Assembly: GCA_023391285.1 (NCBI GenBank)
Contig: JAEWBF010000033.1
Span: forward strand, 1 to 64,000
Direction: 5' to 3'
From: Verrucomicrobiota bacterium
GTDB lineage: Bacteria > Verrucomicrobiota > Verrucomicrobiia > Opitutales > Opitutaceae
Length of the DNA: 64,000 bases
Part shown: one piece after another, positions 51,272-60,374 of the stretch
Layout of the letters: every line of letters starts with the position of its first letter
How positions within the stretch are numbered: the first letter of the stretch is position 1
Program-made: the position numbers and the translations under genes
The notes under the pieces: generated by a model
The model's input: only the letters and a program-made list of their open reading frames with translations
Databases searched by the model: none
What the model was told of the DNA's origin: nothing

Positions 51272-51283
51272 CGTGCGCGGCTT

Positions 51284-51300
51284 AAGCACAGCAGGTGCCA
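51284..51300 (-). promoter_or_regulatory. Possible sigma-54-type promoter of the flagellar operon
   Basis: On the minus strand TGGCACCTGCTGTGCTT has GG-N10-GC spacing and the TGGCAC block of the -24 element; the -12 element is a weaker GTGCTT instead of TTGCT. The calculated start site is only about 4 bases before the flgB ATG, which is unusually close. No NtrC-type activator gene was seen in this window. Treat as a candidate only. Confidence 0.25.
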
Positions 51301-51484
51301 GCAAAATGGATACACGCGCAAGTATCTGCCCCCACGTTAAATATATTTCGACAATCGCCCTTGCGGCCCGAGTCCCGCGTTTCACGAACGCCTCCCCGGA
51401 AAATTTTGCCGCGGCGTTGTCCGCAAGATTCCACGAACACCGCTTCATTCGCGTGCGGCCGCGTCGATATAGGGCTAAGTCCTC

Positions 51485-52309
51485 ATGAGGGAAAGTGAGT
51501 TCGATTTCATCCGCAGCCTCGTTTACGAGCGCAGCCGCATCAGCCTGAGCCCGGACAAGCGGGAGCTTGTCTCCGCGCGTCTGGGCAAGCGCTTGCGCGC
51601 GACGAATCTGCCGACCGTCGGCGACTACTGCCGGCTGTTGCAGTCGCCAGGCTCGGAAGCGGAGTTGTCCAACCTCATCGACGCGATCTCCACGAATCAC
51701 ACGTTCTTCTTCCGCGAGAACGCGCACTTCGATTTCCTCCGGCAAACCGTCATCCCGGAAATGCGCGCGCGTTCTGCCAAAGAGAAGTGGTCGCGTTTGC
51801 ACGTGTGGAGCGCGGCTTGTTCCTCCGGCGAGGAACCCTACTCCATCGCGATGACACTCGCCGATGCGCTCAACGGCTGGCCGTGGCACATCGAAGCGAC
51901 CGACATCTCTCACCGCGTGTTGGATAAAGCCCGCGCGGCGATCTATCGCGACGAGTGCGTGAACCGTCTGCCGAAAGCCACGATCCAGACCTATTTTCAG
52001 CGCGGATTCGGTCCGCAGGATGGCAACTTCCGCGTGAAAGCCGGGCTGCGTGAACGCGTAACGTTTCACCAGCTCAACCTGCTCGAAGGCGAACCGCCCT
52101 TCCGCGAGCCCTTTCAGGTCATTTTCTGCCGCAACGTCATGATCTACTTCGACCGGCCCACGCAGGAAGAGTTGGTCAACAAACTCGCGCGGCATCTCGT
52201 GCCCGGCGGGTATCTATTTGTTGGACACGCCGAGAGCCTCACGGCCATTCGTCATCCGCTTCAATCCGTCCGCCCCGCGGTCTACCGCCGGCCGCACTCC
52301 GACCCATGA
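51485..52309 (+). CDS. cheR: Chemotaxis protein methyltransferase CheR
   Basis: A 274-residue SAM-dependent methyltransferase that methylates glutamates in chemoreceptors. The N-terminal helical domain (EFDFIRSLVYERSRISLSPDKRELVSARLGKRLR) is followed by the SAM fold with WSAACSSGEEPYSIAMTL and ATDIS, and FQVIFCRNVMIYFDRPTQEELVNKLARHLVPGGYLFVGHAESL. It overlaps cheB by ATGA. It is divergent from flgB; the 213-base gap contains the possible promoter. Confidence 0.96.
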   Translation: MRESEFDFIRSLVYERSRISLSPDKRELVSARLGKRLRATNLPTVGDYCRLLQSPGSEAELSNLIDAISTNHTFFFRENAHFDFLRQTVIPEMRARSAKEKWSRLHVWSAACSSGEEPYSIAMTLADALNGWPWHIEATDISHRVLDKARAAIYRDECVNRLPKATIQTYFQRGFGPQDGNFRVKAGLRERVTFHQLNLLEGEPPFREPFQVIFCRNVMIYFDRPTQEELVNKLARHLVPGGYLFVGHAESLTAIRHPLQSVRPAVYRRPHSDP

Positions 52310-53391
52310 AACGCATCCGCGTGCTGATCGTCGACGACTCCGCCGTCGTCCGCAAACTGGCGTCGGACGCCTTGAGCGCCGATCCCGAAATCGAGGTCGT
52401 CGGCACCGCCGGCGATCCTTATGTCGCGCGCGACAGGATCAAGCAGCTCAAGCCCGACGTTCTCACGCTGGATCTCGAAATGCCGCGCATGGACGGCCTC
52501 ACGTTTCTGCGCATCCTGATGGAGCAACATCCGATGCCGGTCGTCATCATGAGTTCGCTCTCGCAACGCGGCTCGGACTACGCGCTCGAGGCATTGCGAC
52601 TCGGCGCATGCGACGTGCTCGGAAAACCCGCGGGATCATACTCCTTCGGCGATCTGGGCGCGCAACTGATCTCTCGGGTGAAAGCGGCCGCCGGCGCGCG
52701 GCTCGGTTCGCGGCCGGCGACGCGAGGCGTCGCTGAATCGGCTGTCGCCTCGCTCGCCCGCACCGCGTCCCGCCGCGTCGCGCCCAGCTCGCGGCAAGTC
52801 ATTCTCCTCGGTGCATCGACCGGCGGCACGGAGGCGCTGCGCGCGGTGCTCACGCGTCTACCGGCCGGCCTGCCGCCCATCGCGATCGTGCAACACATCC
52901 CGCCGGTATTCTCGAAAGCCTTCGCCGACCGTTTGAGCGAGCAATGTGCCTTCGAGGTTCGCGAAGCCGCGGACGGGGACCGCCTCCAACCTGGCGTCGC
53001 GTTGATCGCACCCGGCAATTTTCACCTGATGCTGCAGTGGCAGGGCGATCATTACCGCGCGCGCGTCACCGGCGGCCCGCAAGTGTGGCATCAGCGGCCC
53101 GCCGTCGACGTGTTGTTCAAGTCCGCCGCGGATTGCGGCGCCGCGCCCCACGCCGTCGCCGGCGTGCTCACCGGCATGGGCAAGGACGGCGCCGAAGGCT
53201 TGCTGCGTCTGCGCGAACTCGGCGCAATCACGTTCGCCCAGGACGAAGCCAGCTGCATCGTTTACGGAATGCCGCGTGCTGCCTGGGAAAATGGCGCGGC
53301 GGAGCGGCAAATTCCGCTCGATCGCATCGCTGACTTTATCGTCCATCCGCATCATCTCGCTCACGACTCTCCCGCTCTCGCGTCCGCTTAA
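52306..53391 (+). CDS. cheB: Chemotaxis response regulator / methylesterase CheB
   Basis: A 361-residue enzyme. The receiver has Asp10-Asp11, phosphoacceptor Asp56 and Lys107. After a variable linker (about 125-163), the methylesterase domain has Ser171 (GASTGG), His197 (IVQHIPP) and Asp294 (GMGKDGAEGL), the catalytic triad. It removes methyl groups from chemoreceptors. It is translated coupled to cheR. Confidence 0.96.
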   Translation: MKRIRVLIVDDSAVVRKLASDALSADPEIEVVGTAGDPYVARDRIKQLKPDVLTLDLEMPRMDGLTFLRILMEQHPMPVVIMSSLSQRGSDYALEALRLGACDVLGKPAGSYSFGDLGAQLISRVKAAAGARLGSRPATRGVAESAVASLARTASRRVAPSSRQVILLGASTGGTEALRAVLTRLPAGLPPIAIVQHIPPVFSKAFADRLSEQCAFEVREAADGDRLQPGVALIAPGNFHLMLQWQGDHYRARVTGGPQVWHQRPAVDVLFKSAADCGAAPHAVAGVLTGMGKDGAEGLLRLRELGAITFAQDEASCIVYGMPRAAWENGAAERQIPLDRIADFIVHPHHLAHDSPALASA

Positions 53392-53393
53392 TC

Positions 53394-54668
53394 ATGTCCG
53401 AGTCACCATCGCATCCTCCGCCGTCCACCATCTTGATCGTCGATGACGAGCCAGTGGTGCTTGCCGCGCTTCAGCAAACACTCGAACGCGAACGGTTCCA
53501 CGTCGTCGCCTGCTCCAGCCCCACCAAGGCGCTCGCGATCCTTCAGGAACGCGATTTCGCGGTCATCATTTCGGATCAAAAAATGCCCGAGATGCTCGGG
53601 CTCGACTTCCTGATCGAGAGCCGCCGATTCCGGCCGCACGCCTCTCGCATTCTCATCACGGCGGTCCTGTCACTGCCGACGATCGTCGACGCGATCAACA
53701 AGGGCGAAATTTTCCGCTTCGTCGCCAAGCCCTGGCTGCGCGAGGAGCTCATCGCCACCGTGCGCAATGCCGTCCACCGGCACGAGCTCGTGACGCACAA
53801 TTCGATTCTCCAGGCCGAAACCCAGAGCCTCAACGCCCAGCTCACGCAGGCGAACGCCGCGCTCGCGCAACAGGTCGACGATCTCGAGCAGCAGCGGCAG
53901 CGACTCGACGCAGCCAATCGCGAGCTTGCCGCCAGCTACGAACACTCGCTCGAACTTTGCCGGCGCATTCTCACGACCTACGATCCGATCTTGGGCGGTC
54001 AGGCCAAGACCCTCGTGGAGCTCGCCAGCCACATGGCCACCAGCGATCTGCTCGACGAGGAACAACGTCACGCACTGCGCACCGCGGCGTGGTTGTGCGA
54101 CATGGGACTCATCGGTGTGCCGCGCGAGATGCTGCGCGCGTTTCGTTCGAAACCCGAAGACCTCAGCGAACGGGAGCGCTCGATGCTCCACAATCATCCC
54201 GTTTACTCGCAAACGCTCGCTGCACTCGTCGATGACAGCGGCGGCGTGGGCGAGGTGATCCGTGCGCACCACGAACGGTTCGACGGACGCGGCTATCCCG
54301 ACGGCCTGGCCGGCGATGCGATCCCATGGCCCGCGCGCTGTCTGGCCGTCGCCGTCGGTTACGTCGAATCCGGCCTGCCGAAATCGGCCGCGATCGATCT
54401 CATTCTCTCGCAATCCGGCGCGGCTTACGATCCGGAGGCCGTGCGGCTTTTCCTGAAGGTTACCAACCTCGCCCAGCTCCCGCGCCAGGTGCGCGAGATC
54501 ACGCTGCACGAACTCGAACCCGGCATGATCCTCGCCAACGGGATCTACAGCCCACACGGGCTCCTCCTGATCGGCGAAGGTCAGGAATTGAGCCCCGGCA
54601 CCATCGCGAAGATCCGCAGCCACAACCAGGTCACGCCGATCAGCCAGCGACTGCTCGTGCGGATCTGA
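53394..54668 (+). CDS. Response regulator with degenerate HD-GYP domain
   Basis: A 424-residue protein with an N-terminal receiver (VDDE at 16-19, phosphoacceptor Asp61, Lys112), a coiled coil (about 130-185) and an HD-GYP-like domain (about 190-340). The GYP side is intact (HHERFDGRGYP at 292-302, then DGLAGDAIP), but the first signature reads LCDMGLIGVP instead of LHDIGKIGIP: the metal-binding His is Cys235 and the Lys is Leu. The later VADxFDAL Asp is also absent. It is thus unlikely to be a standard c-di-GMP phosphodiesterase. Residues 345-424 form a small C-terminal extension. It starts 2 bases after cheB, so it belongs to the chemotaxis operon. Confidence 0.85.
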   Translation: MSESPSHPPPSTILIVDDEPVVLAALQQTLERERFHVVACSSPTKALAILQERDFAVIISDQKMPEMLGLDFLIESRRFRPHASRILITAVLSLPTIVDAINKGEIFRFVAKPWLREELIATVRNAVHRHELVTHNSILQAETQSLNAQLTQANAALAQQVDDLEQQRQRLDAANRELAASYEHSLELCRRILTTYDPILGGQAKTLVELASHMATSDLLDEEQRHALRTAAWLCDMGLIGVPREMLRAFRSKPEDLSERERSMLHNHPVYSQTLAALVDDSGGVGEVIRAHHERFDGRGYPDGLAGDAIPWPARCLAVAVGYVESGLPKSAAIDLILSQSGAAYDPEAVRLFLKVTNLAQLPRQVREITLHELEPGMILANGIYSPHGLLLIGEGQELSPGTIAKIRSHNQVTPISQRLLVRI

Positions 54669-54733
54669 GTCGTTACGTTTCCACCCGCTCCGGAATCATG
54701 GAAGCGCGGTGCCCCACCGCGCTATCTGCCGGC

Positions 54734-55255
54734 TCACGCGGCCAGCGAAATACCTTCGTTCGCCTCCGGCGACTTCAAGGTCATGTTGCCGGTCGCAATC
54801 TCCAAGTGCACGGTGCGGTTGGTGGTTCCGCCCGTTACTTGTTGACGAACCCGGTAGCCGTTCGCCGCGAGATAATCGAGCGTGGCCTTCGTGTTGCGTT
54901 CGCCGATCTTGAAATTGTCATGGCTCGCCAGCACGCACGCGCCGCCGGTGACAAAGATTCGGATACGGCTCCGTTCCGCCTTCAGGCCCGCCAGCGAACG
55001 GAAAAACAACGGCAATCCCGTATCCGCAAACATCGCCGGTTGCGTTACCGCTTTCTCCGGCGAAATAGATGACTCCGGCAGCATCATATGCAGGATGCCG
55101 CCCACCTTGACGACCGGATCGTAAGCCACGACGCCGACGCACGAACCGAGCGCGTAGGTGCTGAGTGTCACCAGATTGTTGTTCGACACAGCCATGTCGC
55201 CCACGCCGATAACGACGCGCTGCGCAAAAATGGAGGCGATGGTCGGGGAGCCCAT
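54734..55255 (-). CDS. cheD: Chemoreceptor glutamine deamidase CheD
   Basis: A 173-residue deamidase. The catalytic Cys39 is in TYALGSCVGVVAYD and His56 in GGILHMMLPES, with downstream FVTGGACVLASHDNFKIGERNTKATLDYLAANGYRV as the family core. It converts receptor glutamines to glutamates. It is the last gene of the cheA-HDOD-orf52-cheD set and starts 3 bases after the small gene stop. Confidence 0.93.
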   Translation of the reverse strand: MGSPTIASIFAQRVVIGVGDMAVSNNNLVTLSTYALGSCVGVVAYDPVVKVGGILHMMLPESSISPEKAVTQPAMFADTGLPLFFRSLAGLKAERSRIRIFVTGGACVLASHDNFKIGERNTKATLDYLAANGYRVRQQVTGGTTNRTVHLEIATGNMTLKSPEANEGISLAA

Positions 55256-55258
55256 GCG

Positions 55259-55417
55259 TTACAGCGCGGAGGCGTCGGTCGCGCGTCCGCGAAGAGGTTG
55301 GAGAGTGAGAAACATGGGCGAGGCCAGGAGCGGCTTCGACATGCGCTGAATCATACGGACGAGAGCCAGCGAACTTGAGCCGCTAAGCCGAGAATCGATG
55401 AACGATCGCGTCAACAT
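55259..55417 (-). CDS. Small hypothetical protein packed between HDOD gene and cheD (orf52)
   Basis: A 52-residue open frame starting 2 bases after the HDOD stop and ending 3 bases before cheD. Its sequence (MLTRSFIDSRLSGSSSLALV, then RMIQRMSKPLLASPMFLTLQPL) is amphipathic and basic, with no membrane helix or known motif. The exact packing with no spare bases argues for a real gene rather than chance. Confidence 0.55.
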   Translation of the reverse strand: MLTRSFIDSRLSGSSSLALVRMIQRMSKPLLASPMFLTLQPLRGRATDASAL

Positions 55418-55419
55418 CG

Positions 55420-56292
55420 TCAGAACGACACGGTGCCTTGCGAGAGCTTGTCCCTCAAACGCGCCACCGCGCGCTCGTGCACGACCGGCATCGATTCCTG
55501 CAACAGCTCGGGCGTGAAGCCCCATTCCAGCAGGAACGATTCGTTCAGCGAAAACAGAAATCCATCTTCGCCTACACCAGGCCCGAAGGAGGTCGCGATG
55601 TATTTCGCCGCGTGCAAATGCGCGATCAACGGCAACGCGTCGGCCGGCGCTTGGGTAGGACGCAGATAATGCTCCGCCACCGCGACGAGCACGGCGGGAA
55701 AATTCCACGCCCGCAGCAACCGCGCGCCGACTTGAATGTGGTGGAACCCGAGCACGGCCGCCTCGGCGTCCGTCCACGCACATTGCTGCGCCGCGCAGTG
55801 CGCCCGAATCGCCGGAAAAAATGCGTCGCACGCATGCGTGAGCGCCAGCTTCCCGAGATCGCACACCAGACCGGCCGTGTAAGCGGTTTCCGGCGCCACC
55901 CGCTCCGTGGTTTCCGCCAGCACTTCTGCCGCGATCGCCGTGCACAACGCGTGCCGGCAAAAATCTCCGGCTTCACCATGGCCCACCCCGGACTCCCAGC
56001 GGCTCACGAGCGCGAGTGCCGCCAGGCGATAAAGCTCCTGCTGCCCAAGGCGCATCACCGCTTCGCTCACGCTCTCCACCGGCGCCGAACCGGCGAAAAA
56101 CGCCGAGTTCGCAAGACGAAGCGTCGACGAAGCGAGGCCCGGATCGACGGTGATGATGCCCGCAATGTCGTCGGCGCTGCTGTTGGGCGATTGGAGCGCA
56201 GAGATCAGACGCGGCAAGAGCGCCGGCGAACACGGCAAACGCAACGCGCGTTCGCAAACCTGCTCGATGGATGGGGGGTTAAAAGCGTTCAC
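55420..56292 (-). CDS. HDOD-domain protein of the chemotaxis operon
   Basis: A 290-residue protein with an HDOD domain: LPRLISALQSPNSSADDIAGIITVDPGLASSTLRLANSAFF (the conserved first helices), EAVMRLGQQELYRLAALAL, and AYTAGLVCDLGKLALTHAC, where an HD-like His-Asp pair is Cys-Asp. It ends with a hydrophobic helix region VLVAVAEHYLRP. HDOD proteins occur near signalling enzymes and are thought to be regulatory without catalysis. It lies 32 bases after cheA. Its role in the chemotaxis pathway is open. Confidence 0.83.
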   Translation of the reverse strand: MNAFNPPSIEQVCERALRLPCSPALLPRLISALQSPNSSADDIAGIITVDPGLASSTLRLANSAFFAGSAPVESVSEAVMRLGQQELYRLAALALVSRWESGVGHGEAGDFCRHALCTAIAAEVLAETTERVAPETAYTAGLVCDLGKLALTHACDAFFPAIRAHCAAQQCAWTDAEAAVLGFHHIQVGARLLRAWNFPAVLVAVAEHYLRPTQAPADALPLIAHLHAAKYIATSFGPGVGEDGFLFSLNESFLLEWGFTPELLQESMPVVHERAVARLRDKLSQGTVSF

Positions 56293-56324
56293 GTGCGAAA
56301 GAGAAGCGGACGCGCAGGCCGCGG

Positions 56325-58496
56325 TCAGGCTGCCTGCAAAAGCGTCGCGGGGTCGAGAATGAGCGCGATGTTGCCGTCTCCGAGGATCGCGCCACCGGCG
56401 ACCCCGGGCAGGCTCTGCATGAACGCACCCAGGTTTTTGATCACGACCTCCTGCTTGCTCACCATTTCGTCGACCAGCAGCGCGGAAATTTTTCCGGAGT
56501 GTTCAACGATGACCACGATGCCGTCCCATGGGTTTTCCGCGTTGTGCGGAATGCCGAATCGACGATGCAACCGGTGGATCGGAACCAGCCGTCCGCGCAG
56601 ATCGAGCACCTCGCCCTGGCCGTGCACCGTTGAAATATGTTCGCGGCTGGGCCGCAGCGCCCGCTGCACCGACGTGCTCGGCAGAATGAAACGATCGTCG
56701 CCGACACGCACCACCAGCCCGTCGATAATCGCCATCGTCAGCGGCAGCTTGATCTTGAACGTCGAGCCCTTCCCCACCTCGGACGTGATCTCGATCTTGC
56801 CGCGCAGCTTCTCGATGTTGCGCTTCACCACGTCCATGCCGACGCCGCGCCCGGACACGGCGGTGACTTTTTCCGCCGTCGAAAAACCCGGCGCAAAAAT
56901 CAACGCCAGCGTTTCTTCTCGGCTCAATTCCTCACCAGGTGAAACGATTCCCTTTTCGAGCGCTTTCTTGAAGATCTTCTCGGGATCGATGCCGCGGCCG
57001 TCATCCTGCAGTTCGATCACGATATTGCTGCCTTGATGATACGCCTTCAGGTGCAACGTTCCCGATTCGGGCTTGCCGGCCGCAATGCGAACAGACGTTG
57101 GCTCGAGGCCGTGATCGAGCGCGTTGCGCACCATGTGCACGAGCGGATCGCCAATTTCTTCGACGACGGTGCGATCGAGCTCGGTGTCCTCACCGCTGGT
57201 GACGAAATGCACTTTCTTTCCGAAATCCCGTGCCAGATCTCGCGCCAGCCGCTCCATCTTTTGGAAGCTTTGTTTGATCGGAATCATCCGCAGCGACATC
57301 GCCGTGTGCTGCAGCTCCTTCGTGATGCGCGAGAGTTGCGCGACATTGCGCTGCAGCGGCGAGCCGTTGTTTTCACCGTGCTGCCGCGCCGTTTCGAGCA
57401 GCTGGCTTTGCACGATCACCAGCTCGCCCACGACGTCCATCAACGAGTCGAGCTTCTCGGTGTTCACGCGGACGGTTCCACCCGACGAAACTTTCACCGG
57501 AGCAGCGGAAGACTTGCCGCTCGCTGCCGAAGAAACAGGCGTCTGGGTCTGCGCCGCGGCGGCGATAGGAGCCTGCGTTTCGACCGGCGGTTCTGACGTC
57601 GGCAGCGGAACATCGACCGGAGTCTGCTCAACGCGCGGAGCCGCCGCCGCCGTTTTCTCCACCGAGTCGAATGCCGCTGCCGCCGGGTTCGCCGCGAGGC
57701 GTTTGACCGCCCGAATCAGATGCCCCACCGGAATGATCTGATCGGGCAACTGTCCCTTCTCCAATGCGAGCGCAACCTGCTGCGTAAGCGCCACGAGCGC
57801 GTCGCGGCTGCGCAGAATTTCCGTGATGATCGCCGCGTTCAGACGGAGCTGACGATTTCGCGCGAGATCGAGCAGCGACTCGACTTCGTGCGCGAGCGTA
57901 TGCATCGGCATCAGCCCGAGAAAACCGGCATTCCCCTTGATGGTGTGGAACGAGCGAAAGATCGAGTTGAGCGCCTCGGGATTATCCGGCTCTTGATCGA
58001 GCGCCAACAGCGCCGCTTCGATCTGCTGTAGATGATCCACCGCCTCGTTGTAGAACTCGCCGAGAAGCTCGTGGTTCTCCTCGAGGTGCAGCGTCATCAG
58101 CACGTCAGGCGATTCGCTTTCTTCACCCACTCCGGCGGCTCCGACCGGTTTCGCCGCAGAGGTGCTCGTGGACGCGTCGCCAAACGCCGCCGGCTCGGCT
58201 CCCGACTCCACTGCATCGATCGCACCCGGCAACCATTCGACCAGCTGCCGGAGTTTGCCCAGCGTTGCGTCGTCGAACGGCTTCGCGTTGTCGAGCAACT
58301 GCTCGAGGACCGCATGCGTCGCCACAATCGGTCCATGCAGCGCAGGCTCGCTCGCCGCGAGGTCTCGCAAGTCGCTCAGGAGACTATACGCGGGCACCAA
58401 TCCATCATCGCGTCCGGTTTGCGCGAGGATGGATTCAGCGGCGAGACGATTGGCGGCGTCGTCCAGCGCCTTGAAGGACTCCGGGGAAATGGGCAT
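56325..58496 (-). CDS. cheA: Chemotaxis histidine kinase CheA
   Basis: A 723-residue histidine kinase. An unusual N-terminal helical domain (1-140) precedes the HPt domain with phosphoacceptor His184 (RSFHTIKGNAGFLG). Residues 236-340 are an Ala/Pro-rich linker without a clear P2 CheY-binding domain. The P3 dimer helices (342-405) are followed by the ATPase with N-box HMVRNALDHG (454-463), DDGRGID (498-504) and GRGVGMDVV (549-557), then the CheW-like domain 588-720. The ATG at 58496 was preferred to an upstream one at 58553, which adds an Arg-rich leader. It heads the operon with the HDOD gene and cheD and is divergent from the chemoreceptor gene. Confidence 0.93.
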   Translation of the reverse strand: MPISPESFKALDDAANRLAAESILAQTGRDDGLVPAYSLLSDLRDLAASEPALHGPIVATHAVLEQLLDNAKPFDDATLGKLRQLVEWLPGAIDAVESGAEPAAFGDASTSTSAAKPVGAAGVGEESESPDVLMTLHLEENHELLGEFYNEAVDHLQQIEAALLALDQEPDNPEALNSIFRSFHTIKGNAGFLGLMPMHTLAHEVESLLDLARNRQLRLNAAIITEILRSRDALVALTQQVALALEKGQLPDQIIPVGHLIRAVKRLAANPAAAAFDSVEKTAAAAPRVEQTPVDVPLPTSEPPVETQAPIAAAAQTQTPVSSAASGKSSAAPVKVSSGGTVRVNTEKLDSLMDVVGELVIVQSQLLETARQHGENNGSPLQRNVAQLSRITKELQHTAMSLRMIPIKQSFQKMERLARDLARDFGKKVHFVTSGEDTELDRTVVEEIGDPLVHMVRNALDHGLEPTSVRIAAGKPESGTLHLKAYHQGSNIVIELQDDGRGIDPEKIFKKALEKGIVSPGEELSREETLALIFAPGFSTAEKVTAVSGRGVGMDVVKRNIEKLRGKIEITSEVGKGSTFKIKLPLTMAIIDGLVVRVGDDRFILPSTSVQRALRPSREHISTVHGQGEVLDLRGRLVPIHRLHRRFGIPHNAENPWDGIVVIVEHSGKISALLVDEMVSKQEVVIKNLGAFMQSLPGVAGGAILGDGNIALILDPATLLQAA

Positions 58497-58664
58497 GGAG
58501 CAGAAACAGCTGTCCGCCCTTCTTCGGCGCACGCCTGCCAATCTTGAATGCAAAGCCTGGGTTCCTTGCTCAATGCGGACAAAGACAAGAAATGCGCAGA
58601 ATTTTCAGCAAACGGCATGCTATTTCGGTCAAGTCCGAGCCCTCGCGAGCCGCTGGATTTCGCG

Positions 58665-60290
58665 ATGACAAACTGGACGATCCGCAAGCTGCTCGCTGCA
58701 GGCTTTGCCACCCCTCTCGTATTAATTGGCGCGCTCGCCACCTCCTTCTTCGTGTCGCTCGCGAGCATAGATCGTAACATCGACACCATCCTCACCGATA
58801 ACCTACCAGGCGTCACCTACACCAACCAAGCCCTTCAGCAGACGCTGACGTTCCGCGTTCTCACGATGCAGCACATTGCCGCGGAAACCCTCGAGGAGAT
58901 GAAGGCCCTCGATGAAAAGCGAAACGCCCTCGCGCGCGAAATCGACCAGACGCTCGAACGTTACAAAAGCTCGATCACCCAGGAGACTGAACGTCCTCTC
59001 GCCGCACGAGTCGATCCCGCGCTCGCCCGCTACCGCGAGATCGCCACTCAGATCAGCGCCCTGAGCCTGGCGGGGCGACCAGAAGAAGCGGAAAATCTGT
59101 TCAAGACCGCCGGCGCCGCCGCCTACAGCGACTACGAAAAAACGCTCATGGATTGCGTCGAATACAACCAGAACGCCGCCGCCTCCTCCGGCGTCGCAAT
59201 CAATGCCACCATGGGCTCCGCGCGAATGATGGCCGTCGCCTTCTCGGCCGGCGCCATCGTCCTTGCTCTCGGCGCCGCCTTTCTGATTACCCGACAGGTC
59301 AATCGCACCATCCAACGCGTCAGCAACGCGCTCGACGACACCTCGGCCCAAGTCACCTCCGCCGCCACCCAGGTCTCCGGCGCCAGCCAATCGCTCGCGC
59401 AGGGTGCCAGCGAACAGGCCGCCAGCCTCGAGGAGACCAGTGCCTCGATCGAAGAACTCGCGAGCATGACCAAGCGGAACGCCGACAACGCCCAACAAAC
59501 GAAAGATCTCTCGAATCAAACCCGCATCGCAGCCGACACCTGCGCCGCCGATATGCAGGCCATGAACGTCGCGATGGACGAAATCAAAAACTCCTCCTCC
59601 GACATTTCGAAAATCATCAAGACAATCGACGAGATCGCGTTCCAAACCAACATCCTCGCGCTCAACGCCGCCGTCGAAGCCGCCCGCGCGGGCGAAGCCG
59701 GCATGGGCTTCGCCGTCGTCGCCGAAGAGGTCCGAAGCCTCGCCCAGCGTTCCGCCCAGTCCGCCAAGGAAACCGCCGCCAAGATCGAGGTCGCGATCAG
59801 CAAGAGCGAACACGGCGTTCGCATCTCCGGCAAAGTCGCCGAATCACTCAGCCAGATCCTCGAAAAAGCACGCAAGGTCGACACCCTCGTCGGCGAAATC
59901 GCCACTGCATCGCACGAGCAAAATCAAGGCATCGGCCAGGTGAATACGACGGTGGGACAAATGGACAAAGTCACCCAGTCCAACGCCGGCAACGCGGAGG
60001 AAACCGCCGCCGCCGCCGAGGAACTCAGCGCCCAAGCCGCGGCTATGCAGGAGGTCGTCGCCGATCTCCGCCGACTGGTCAACGGAGTCGAACCGCAGAT
60101 CGCAGCCACCGCGGAGGCGCGTTCGTCACGCGACGCCAAACCGATCGCGACCACCGCTCCGTCGATCAAAGAAAGCACGCTTCGTCGGCCGAAGTTGAAT
60201 GTCCGCAAGGCCGGCGAGAAGCCCGCCGGTGACGACCTGCATTTTGCCGACATCGAGCCCGGTTTGAACGGCCACGCCCGCACCCGCTAA
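58665..60290 (+). CDS. Methyl-accepting chemotaxis protein
   Basis: A 541-residue chemoreceptor: helix 1 at about 8-32, a four-helix-bundle sensor (34-186), helix 2 at about 189-208 and a short linker instead of a clear HAMP. The cytoplasmic signalling domain has the conserved hairpin tip EIAFQTNILALNAAVEAARAGEAGMGFAVVAEEVRSLA (323-360). The C-terminal 70 residues are Lys/Arg/Thr-rich, without a NWETF pentapeptide. Translation from an upstream frame start (58548) would add a spurious lead. It is upstream of cheW on the same strand (84-base gap). Confidence 0.93.
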   Translation: MTNWTIRKLLAAGFATPLVLIGALATSFFVSLASIDRNIDTILTDNLPGVTYTNQALQQTLTFRVLTMQHIAAETLEEMKALDEKRNALAREIDQTLERYKSSITQETERPLAARVDPALARYREIATQISALSLAGRPEEAENLFKTAGAAAYSDYEKTLMDCVEYNQNAAASSGVAINATMGSARMMAVAFSAGAIVLALGAAFLITRQVNRTIQRVSNALDDTSAQVTSAATQVSGASQSLAQGASEQAASLEETSASIEELASMTKRNADNAQQTKDLSNQTRIAADTCAADMQAMNVAMDEIKNSSSDISKIIKTIDEIAFQTNILALNAAVEAARAGEAGMGFAVVAEEVRSLAQRSAQSAKETAAKIEVAISKSEHGVRISGKVAESLSQILEKARKVDTLVGEIATASHEQNQGIGQVNTTVGQMDKVTQSNAGNAEETAAAAEELSAQAAAMQEVVADLRRLVNGVEPQIAATAEARSSRDAKPIATTAPSIKESTLRRPKLNVRKAGEKPAGDDLHFADIEPGLNGHARTR

Positions 60291-60374
60291 CCGATTTCGC
60301 TAAACCTCTCACCCGTTCGACCGAAAACTAAACTGCGCCAGTCGCGCTTCGCGCCCGCTGGCCCCTTCTCAACC

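Noticed and set aside
51272..52195. Upstream extension of the flgB frame across the cheR gene
   Set aside because: Antisense to cheR; FlgB begins at the conserved MIAPIF start.
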